A DNA stretch of 10,070 bases from Pseudodesulfovibrio sp. (GTDB lineage Bacteria > Desulfobacterota > Desulfovibrionia > Desulfovibrionales > Desulfovibrionaceae): contig JAFLJW010000189.1 in NCBI GenBank assembly GCA_022712815.1, positions 1-10,070 on the forward strand, given 5' to 3'. The translations under genes were made by a program, and so were the position numbers. Positions 4,917 through 10,070 of the stretch are shown here, piece after piece (within the stretch, counting starts at the first letter, position 1; each line of letters starts with the position of its first letter). The notes below the pieces were generated by a model. That model searched no databases. It was not told the origin of the DNA and worked only from the letters and a program-made list of their open reading frames with translations.

Positions 4917-5672
4917 TTAAGCGGAATCTTCACGTAAAGCAGGTGATAAGAACGCCTGAAGCTTTTCCTTGACCACGGAAGGATGGTCGCCACGTTGAAG
5001 CGAAGAGACACCTTCAACCATGATTTGCATGAACAGCGCGTCTTCAGTTGATCTTTCTTCAAGCTTGGTGGACATCGGCAGGAAAATGCAGTTGGCCAGA
5101 ACCGCACCGTAAAAGGTCGTCAAAAGTGCAACTGCCATCGCAGGCCCGATTGATGCTGGATCATCAAGATTCGAAAGCATGTTGACCAGTCCGATCAATG
5201 TACCGATCATCCCGAATGCAGGAGCCATATTTCCCATTCCCTTAAAAACAGCCTGCCCCTGGCGATGGCGCTGCTTCATGAACTCCAGCTCGATCTCCAT
5301 GACGGACCTGACCAGAGACTCGCTTGCACCGTCAACAACAAGCATCACTCCTTTCTTCAGGAACGCATCTTCAATATTGACTTTTTCAAGAGCGATAAGG
5401 CTTTCTTTACGCGCAGTATCAGCCAGGGATGTAATCAGACGGACGATCTCAAGAGGATCATTTGACTTGAAGAGTAAAGTCTTCATGCCGACTTTGATCG
5501 CGCCGATCACCGCTCCCATGGGAAACATGACAAAAGTAACAGCAAAGGTTCCGCCTAAAACGACAACAACAGAGGGTACATCAATGAACCCTGCTGCGTT
5601 TCCACCCATGAAGATGGTCACGACAATAAGACCCAAAGAACCGGCAAGACCTATTAAAGTTGCAATATCCAT
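4917..5672 (-). CDS. motA: Flagellar stator protein MotA/PomA
   Basis: A 251-aa, four-helix stator subunit that forms the ring around MotB and pushes on the rotor. Helices lie at about 5-24, 32-53, 148-168 and 178-203. The cytoplasmic loop carries Arg88-Lys89, matching the charged residues that contact FliG. Pro151 and the threonines T158, T185 and T186 fall at the same positions as in Vibrio PomA, where they line the sodium path. Overall length and the DDPASIGPAMAVALLTTFYGA block also match PomA rather than the longer E. coli MotA. The start lies only 3 bp after the fapA stop and has no good Shine-Dalgarno sequence (AAAAGATAACTT), so translation is probably coupled to fapA. Confidence 0.95.
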   Translation of the reverse strand: MDIATLIGLAGSLGLIVVTIFMGGNAAGFIDVPSVVVVLGGTFAVTFVMFPMGAVIGAIKVGMKTLLFKSNDPLEIVRLITSLADTARKESLIALEKVNIEDAFLKKGVMLVVDGASESLVRSVMEIELEFMKQRHRQGQAVFKGMGNMAPAFGMIGTLIGLVNMLSNLDDPASIGPAMAVALLTTFYGAVLANCIFLPMSTKLEERSTEDALFMQIMVEGVSSLQRGDHPSVVKEKLQAFLSPALREDSA

Positions 5673-5675
5673 AAG

Positions 5676-6794
5676 TTATCTTTTAATTTTTTTTGTTGAA
5701 GAACCAATTTTGACTTCATCGTTTTCATAATAAAAAAATACATCTTCCAAAAAATCATCCACTTTAAGGTACGCGGATCCAATACTTATTTCTACTCCGG
5801 GCTTGACGACCCCAGGAACAAGAATCTTGCATTCCTCAAGCCGTTCAGTCCCATGAATTCCTTCCCAAAGCTTGAGGTTGAGCATTTTGATCAGCTTCAG
5901 TTCCCTGAGTGCGGATTCCAATTTTGGTTCATACTCGACTTTAAATTCATCCCCTTTGTTCAAAAGACCTTCAAAGGATGAAATATCAGCGTGAAGTCTC
6001 TTGATTCGGTCATTATACTCTTGATCAGCATACAATAACGTTGGCTGATAACCAAGAACAAGTGAAGTATTCGTATCAAGTCCCCCACCAAGTTGTTCAC
6101 CAACATACACATATTCATGGCAATAAATATTTCCACCAGTAAGACGCCCGCCGACAGCAAGGCGTTTACCCGCGTAAACATTTGTATGCATTAAAGCGCC
6201 CTTGATCAGAATATCTTCTCCTGCCTTCAGGGTGGCAAATTCACAAAACGCCAATTTTATACACTTGCCAGCTTCAAGAAAGGCCGTTTTGCCGCCCTTT
6301 ACACCGCCAGGACAATTAAGGTTATTCAAAGCCTCAATACGAGCACCTTCAATCTGACCTTGAACGATAACATCCCGCCCTTGAATAGAGAAACCGCTAC
6401 GAACCGAACCGCAGACTGTCAGATTGCCTATAAAATTAATGTTTCCTGTATGGAAATCAATTTCACCGGATATGGTAAGGGATTCCTGAACAATAATTTT
6501 ACCGTTTTTATATCCAACACAGCCGTTAACCGCAGCATACAGCTTATTTGGAAACTTGCGCTTGACTCCCGTTCCCCGGCCTGCCGGAAAAACCATCTCT
6601 TCACTGACATAACGAGGATCAGCGGCATCATCACCACTGTCCAGTGGAAACCACTCGGCTATGACAGATCCAGCCTCAACATTTTGAACAAAATTTAACT
6701 CATAATGGTCAACACTTCCATCGGCCTGCTCTTCAGGCTTCAGGTTGGCGTGATCCAGATCCGGGTCAAAATGGTGCTTCAGGAAAAAAGGCAT
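5676..6794 (-). CDS. fapA: FapA family (DUF342) flagellar assembly protein A
   Basis: A 372-aa protein with the hallmarks of the FapA/DUF342 family: GEIDFHTGNINFIGNLTVCGSVRSGF (110-135), followed by repeated short beta turns with V/I and G (136-250) that form a polymer-like beta helix, then a charged coiled-coil segment (255-310) and a final beta part with KPGVEISIG. In other bacteria the family affects flagellar or polar assembly; its exact role is not settled. The start is placed at ATG 6794, which has AGAGG four bases upstream and begins MPFFLKHHFDPDLDH, a natural N-terminus. The frame stays open to ATG 6881, which would add 29 residues that look noncoding and lie just after the promoter. 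It heads the stator operon. Confidence 0.85.
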   Translation of the reverse strand: MPFFLKHHFDPDLDHANLKPEEQADGSVDHYELNFVQNVEAGSVIAEWFPLDSGDDAADPRYVSEEMVFPAGRGTGVKRKFPNKLYAAVNGCVGYKNGKIIVQESLTISGEIDFHTGNINFIGNLTVCGSVRSGFSIQGRDVIVQGQIEGARIEALNNLNCPGGVKGGKTAFLEAGKCIKLAFCEFATLKAGEDILIKGALMHTNVYAGKRLAVGGRLTGGNIYCHEYVYVGEQLGGGLDTNTSLVLGYQPTLLYADQEYNDRIKRLHADISSFEGLLNKGDEFKVEYEPKLESALRELKLIKMLNLKLWEGIHGTERLEECKILVPGVVKPGVEISIGSAYLKVDDFLEDVFFYYENDEVKIGSSTKKIKR

Positions 6795-6901
6795 TCTGCC
6801 TCTGGTATTGTAATAATTGGCACTTTGTTCCGATCTGCATCGGTCAAACAAATACATCACAACAGAACTATCTATAATCATACATCTTTTTAGGATTTTG
6901 T

Positions 6902-6930
6902 ATCATATAAAAAAAACCATTAACCGTCAA
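6902..6930 (-). promoter_or_regulatory. Sigma-70 promoter of the fapA-motA-motB-motB operon
   Basis: On the minus strand TTGACG (6930-6925) is followed after exactly 17 bases by TATGAT (6907-6902). The start of transcription would be near 6895, leaving a leader of about 100 bases to the preferred fapA start. The spacer contains an eight-base T run. This suggests housekeeping expression of the stator genes, unlike the sigma-28 gene next door. Confidence 0.65.
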
Positions 6931-6975
6931 CATCTTACAATGATTATTAGTTGCAAACAAAAGGATTCTTCGCCC

Positions 6976-7002
6976 TAAAGATATAGACAAACTTGCCGAT
7001 AC
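6976..7002 (+). promoter_or_regulatory. Sigma-28 (FliA) promoter of flaG
   Basis: TAAA at 6976-6979, a spacer of exactly 15 bases, then GCCGATAC at 6995-7002. The FliA consensus is TAAA-N15-GCCGATAA, so only the last base differs. It lies 60 bp before the flaG start, the right place and direction for a late flagellar gene. Confidence 0.8.
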
Positions 7003-7061
7003 AATAAACGTAAGGGATAAATTAGGTTGGAATGATTCATGTAACACCAGGGAGGGAGGCC

Positions 7062-7454
7062 ATGAGTATTCCCGAAATATCAATTGAGATGAAGCAAGAC
7101 CTGCGCCCGGAGAAGATTCTCCCGGCTAGGAATATGGTTAGACAGTCCGCTCATAGCGAGAATGAGATGGTTTCCGTCGATGCCATTCACAAGCAAAGTA
7201 AAGCACAAGCGGACAACCAATCCACTGATTTTTCTAAGGAAAAATTGAACTCGTTGATATCAGAAGCCGAAGAACACCTCGAAGCCAATGACGTTAATTT
7301 AAAGTTCAAGATTCTTGAAGAAACCAATACGGTTCAAGTCGAGATCATCGACTCTGACGGAAAGACTATCCGAAAGATTCCCGGAGATGACTTTCTCAAG
7401 CTATCGAAGTCTCTAAAGAATCTCGGCCAGGGCTTCCTCGACGAAGTATCCTGA
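7062..7454 (+). CDS. flaG: FlaG family flagellar protein
   Basis: A 130-aa protein. Residues 60-129 match the FlaG domain: VNLKFKILEETNTVQVEIIDSDGKTIRKIPGDDFLKLSKSL, with the family's two beta strands and the IPxxxxLKL helix. The N-terminal 55 residues are polar and low in complexity, as usual. FlaG proteins influence flagellar filament length or assembly and are often near flagellin and fliD. The start at 7062 is chosen over ATG 7032 because GGAGG lies six bases before it. A sigma-28 promoter precedes it. The stop codon sits in a small perfect hairpin (CTGAAG/CTTCAG, 7451-7466). Confidence 0.88.
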   Translation: MSIPEISIEMKQDLRPEKILPARNMVRQSAHSENEMVSVDAIHKQSKAQADNQSTDFSKEKLNSLISEAEEHLEANDVNLKFKILEETNTVQVEIIDSDGKTIRKIPGDDFLKLSKSLKNLGQGFLDEVS

Positions 7455-7479
7455 AGACAACTTCAGACATAATTGCTAA

Positions 7480-7517
7480 CCAAACTCCCCTCCTTCTGAG
7501 ACAGAGGGGGGCTTTGG
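7480..7517 (+). terminator. Hairpin after flaG, possible weak terminator
   Basis: CCAAA plus CTCCCCTC (7480-7492) can pair with GAGGGGGG plus TTTGG (7504-7517), with one wobble and one bulged C, around an 11-base loop. It is placed where a flaG terminator is expected, but the T tract that should follow is missing, so it could instead stabilise the 3' end or be processed. Confidence 0.4.
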
Positions 7518-7607
7518 CGGTTCCCCGATACAGTATCACGTGCTTGCCAACAACTCTTAGCTGATGCATACTCTATAAAAGATTAGTATTTGAATTTGGA
7601 GGCTCGT

Positions 7608-7904
7608 ATGTCTGACATCAGTATTTCTGCCGACACAATGCAATCCATGGCTTTCGACAACCAGTTGTCCGGACCTGAATCCATCAAGGACACAACCAGT
7701 GAGATCGCATCCGGGGTCAATCAAGGTAGTGGCATGGACTCCATGGAACAAACTGTGGCCGGAGCGGAAGTCGCATCAAGGACCACCGATTTTTTAGGAG
7801 CAGGCCCCGACTTCAGTTCAACTGGTACCGACATTGATGTCCAACATGCCATCAGTTCTACCATGGCTGATGGCATGGGCAGTATCACCGACAAGGTTAT
7901 CTAG
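7608..7904 (+). CDS. Orphan 98-aa Ser/Gly/Asp-rich protein
   Basis: An unrecognised small protein with no cysteine, no signal peptide and no membrane segment. It is acidic and rich in Ser, Thr, Gly, Asp and Met (MDSMEQTVAGAEVASRTTDF, later SSTMADGMGS). ATG 7608 is chosen because GGAGG (7598-7602) lies five bases upstream; an in-frame TTG at 7590 has no such site. A strong terminator follows, so it is a stand-alone gene or the end of a flaG unit. Its position after flaG hints at a flagellar or surface role, but nothing in the sequence shows it. Upstream, TTGCCA (7544) and TATAAA (7574) are only a poor promoter pair. Confidence 0.75.
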   Translation: MSDISISADTMQSMAFDNQLSGPESIKDTTSEIASGVNQGSGMDSMEQTVAGAEVASRTTDFLGAGPDFSSTGTDIDVQHAISSTMADGMGSITDKVI

Positions 7905-7921
7905 GAAAAGATTGATTTTGC

Positions 7922-7963
7922 AAATAAGAAAGGCCCTGCCGACTGGCAGGGCCTTTCTTATTT
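7922..7963. terminator. Very strong intrinsic terminator between convergent genes
   Basis: A perfect 19-bp stem: 7922-7940 pairs with 7945-7963 around the four-base loop GACT. The core is AGGCCCTGCC/GGCAGGGCCT, and the plus strand continues with a run of T's to 7966. It lies between the stop at 7904 (plus) and the stop at 7978 (minus) and can serve both, more strongly for the plus strand. Confidence 0.93.
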
Positions 7964-7977
7964 TTTCACTTTAATTT

Positions 7978-10070
7978 CTACCACACCTTGGAACGCTGTT
8001 TTTCAAGTGCTTTTTCCTGCTCGTCAAAGGAATCGAATCCTGCATGACGCATGGCACCTTCAACAGTATAGTGCCAATCCCAGCTGGCATAGATAACCGG
8101 CTTGTGGAACAGGGAACGGAACTGCTCCATCTCCTGACGGTAGAATTCTTCCTTGGGAGTCTCCATGTGTTCACGAAGCTGCTCGCTGAAACGATCCAGT
8201 TCACCTTCGTACCATTCCATGAAGTCTTCGGGAGACTTGTATTTCTTGAGGATATGCCCGTAGCTGTTTGCTTCAAGCAGGTTCCTGAGATTGTTCACAT
8301 GCTCTTTCTTGAGCCATTTACCCAGATCGCGAGTCTTGATGTTCTCGGCCTCAATGGCCGCCATGTCAAACTTGGTCTGCCGGTAGGTATCAGGCACAAC
8401 CGAAGCGGACACGATTCCTGCAATTGCAACAAGGCCGCGCAGAATAAGGCTGTTGCTCACGCCCTGTCCGCAGAAGCCTACTTTCTTGCCGACCTTCTGA
8501 CCGGCAAAGATCGCTGCCAGGATTGCCCAGATAACAGCCGGATCTTCCTCGTCATAAATATGCTGAAGGCTGGCATTATCACGGTCAGTGGCCAGAACCA
8601 TCTGCGTCATATCATTGGAACCGATGGAGAATCCATCCACTTCCTTGAGGAATTCCTTACACAAAATGGCATTACTCGGAATCTCGGCCATGAGAATGAC
8701 CTTAAGGCCATCTTTACCGGATTGCAGATTATGAACCTGCCTGAGGTATCGCTTCATGCTGCGGGCTTCTTCCAGACTGCGAACAAACGGGAACATGATG
8801 CTCAGGTTTGTGCCGCCGTAAATACCGCGAGCCAGCTTGAAGGCTTCCAGTTCCCAGTCATGGAGATTACGGGAAACGCCGCGATAACCGATCATGGGAT
8901 TGTCTTCGTGGGCTTCAAACAGGAGGCCGCCAAGCAAGTTGCGGTATTCGTTGGATTTGAAGTCTGTGGTACGATAGATAATATCGCTGCCGTAAAAGGC
9001 CATGGCAAACAGAGCCAACCCCTGAGACAGGGTCTGAATGTAATTTTCCTTACCGGTTTGATAACCACGGGCTTCAAGTATGTGGCGAATGCGATCTGGC
9101 AAGGTGGCGACTTCGTCCATCTCGGACTTGAGGCCCATCTTGAGAGCGACCTCTTCACGCATCATGGTGATCTTGTCAAAATACGCGATGATCTCGGGGT
9201 CGTCTTTCAGCCGTTTGACATACTCCGCAGCAACCTTCTCATGCTCCTGACGTTCATTCCATGCTTCACTCCTGATTTCCGGCATGGTCTCCAGCATATC
9301 GTGATAGCCAAGGATAACGGCAACATGGGCTTCAAGGTCAATGGAGGTCTTGAGAACATCCAAGCGCTCTGTTGCCAAAGTAATATGATCATCAAGCTTG
9401 TGATCCATATCGCGGAGCCGACGGTGCATGGCCAGTACCTGATCGGTACTACGAGAGCCTTCCTGCTCGTCCAGAGCTTCCATCTCTTTGGTAAGGCCGG
9501 TAATCAAACCGACGTATTCACGAAGCTTGAGCGGCATCGTGATCAGACCATCGGCAAGCTGCTCTTTCATGACCTTGGTCAACCGGTTATCCATCAGCAT
9601 CAGGTTTTCCTCAACCAGATCATTCAGGATATCCTTGTCGTACGCTTCAAGGGCCATGGGATGAACAGCGATGTTGCCAAGCATGAACTCGGCACGCAGC
9701 AGGCCGACTTCAAAGTCGGGAACCTGACGCAAACGGGAAAGAAACATTGACTGGCCGACATCAGCGAGAATCAGGCCGACCTTGGTCTTGGTGGCTGGCA
9801 ATGCAGCAATATCAATTTCTCCGCCAACTTCCACCAGCGGGAGTTCACCTCGGTAGACCTTGCCACGGGAACCATCAACGGTGACCTGCTGCCCATCAAG
9901 GTTCCTCAGGACTTCAAGGCGCTGGATGCCGATGATCGCCGGGATACCCAGTTCACGAGATGTGATGGCCGCATGACTGGTGTCACCACCGACGTCGGCC
10001 AAAATGGCAGATGCGATACGCATGCCGGGAACCATGTCCGGGTCAGTACGTTCGGCAGCCAGAATCTCGC
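7978..10070 (-). CDS. ppsA: PEP-synthase-like PEP-utilising enzyme, 5' end outside window
   Basis: The C-terminal 696 residues of a phosphoenolpyruvate synthase-type enzyme, which converts pyruvate, ATP and water to PEP for gluconeogenesis. The frame runs to the window edge with LAAERTDPDMVP, the usual lead into the swivelling His domain. GGDTSHAAITSRELGIPAIIG holds the phosphorylated His (codon 9973-9975). The PEP-binding barrel is clear: YRTTDFKSNEYRNLLGG, DNPMIGYRGVSR, MAEIPSNAIL, DGFSIGSNDMTQMVL and GFCGQG with the catalytic Cys. The GGDTSH form resembles PPDK, while the barrel motifs resemble PEP synthase. Two oddities stand out: about 200 mostly helical residues are inserted between GLLRAEFM and YRTTDFK, and about 130 residues extend the C-terminus. 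The N-terminal ATP-grasp domain should lie upstream. The symbol is tentative because of these differences. Confidence 0.85.
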   Translation of the reverse strand, partial: EILAAERTDPDMVPGMRIASAILADVGGDTSHAAITSRELGIPAIIGIQRLEVLRNLDGQQVTVDGSRGKVYRGELPLVEVGGEIDIAALPATKTKVGLILADVGQSMFLSRLRQVPDFEVGLLRAEFMLGNIAVHPMALEAYDKDILNDLVEENLMLMDNRLTKVMKEQLADGLITMPLKLREYVGLITGLTKEMEALDEQEGSRSTDQVLAMHRRLRDMDHKLDDHITLATERLDVLKTSIDLEAHVAVILGYHDMLETMPEIRSEAWNERQEHEKVAAEYVKRLKDDPEIIAYFDKITMMREEVALKMGLKSEMDEVATLPDRIRHILEARGYQTGKENYIQTLSQGLALFAMAFYGSDIIYRTTDFKSNEYRNLLGGLLFEAHEDNPMIGYRGVSRNLHDWELEAFKLARGIYGGTNLSIMFPFVRSLEEARSMKRYLRQVHNLQSGKDGLKVILMAEIPSNAILCKEFLKEVDGFSIGSNDMTQMVLATDRDNASLQHIYDEEDPAVIWAILAAIFAGQKVGKKVGFCGQGVSNSLILRGLVAIAGIVSASVVPDTYRQTKFDMAAIEAENIKTRDLGKWLKKEHVNNLRNLLEANSYGHILKKYKSPEDFMEWYEGELDRFSEQLREHMETPKEEFYRQEMEQFRSLFHKPVIYASWDWHYTVEGAMRHAGFDSFDEQEKALEKQRSKVW

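Noticed and set aside
8044..9750. 568-codon open frame on the plus strand
   Set aside because: It lies wholly antisense to the PEP-synthase-like gene, which has clear catalytic motifs. It has no recognisable domain or ribosome site and is a codon-bias shadow.

Overview
The window looks like chromosomal DNA of a flagellated, probably marine, deltaproteobacterium of the Desulfovibrio type. This is inferred from gene content (a PomA-like stator operon headed by a FapA/DUF342 gene, a FlaG gene with a sigma-28 promoter, and a long PEP-synthase-like enzyme) and from moderate GC content. No species can be named from sequence alone.

Region 1 (1-194) is the 3' half of the tmRNA gene ssrA; its tag reading frame lies upstream of the window.

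Region 2 (195-3285) is a small integrated element of about 3.1 kb. Its boundaries are a perfect 17-bp repeat of the tmRNA 3' end (178-194 and 3269-3285). It carries no integrase. Its left end holds a large inverted repeat and a serine recombinase that has lost its catalytic half. Its cargo is a tight same-strand operon: a 195-aa protein with an N-terminal small domain, an NSTDNSTN motif and a hydrophobic tail (896-1483); a coiled-coil/zinc-ribbon protein (1486-1887); a possible 22-codon ORF overlapping both neighbours by ATGA (1884-1952); and a two-helix membrane protein with a long pentapeptide-repeat domain (1949-3157). Function is unknown. A mobile-element maintenance or defence role is a reasonable guess but not demonstrated. 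This operon is the best candidate here for an undescribed system.

Region 3 (3286-3340) is the displaced native ssrA terminator. It now lies after the island operon and is also well placed to terminate the converging stator operon.

Region 4 (3357-6930, minus strand) is a flagellar stator operon in the order fapA, motA, motB, motB paralogue, behind a good sigma-70 promoter. Residues in MotA and both MotB proteins match the sodium-driven PomA/PomB type.

Region 5 (6976-7963, plus strand) has flaG with a near-consensus sigma-28 promoter, then an orphan 98-aa protein and a very strong terminator. Region 6 (7978-10070, minus strand) is the C-terminal two thirds of a PEP-synthase-like enzyme with a large helical insertion; its 5' end lies outside the window.
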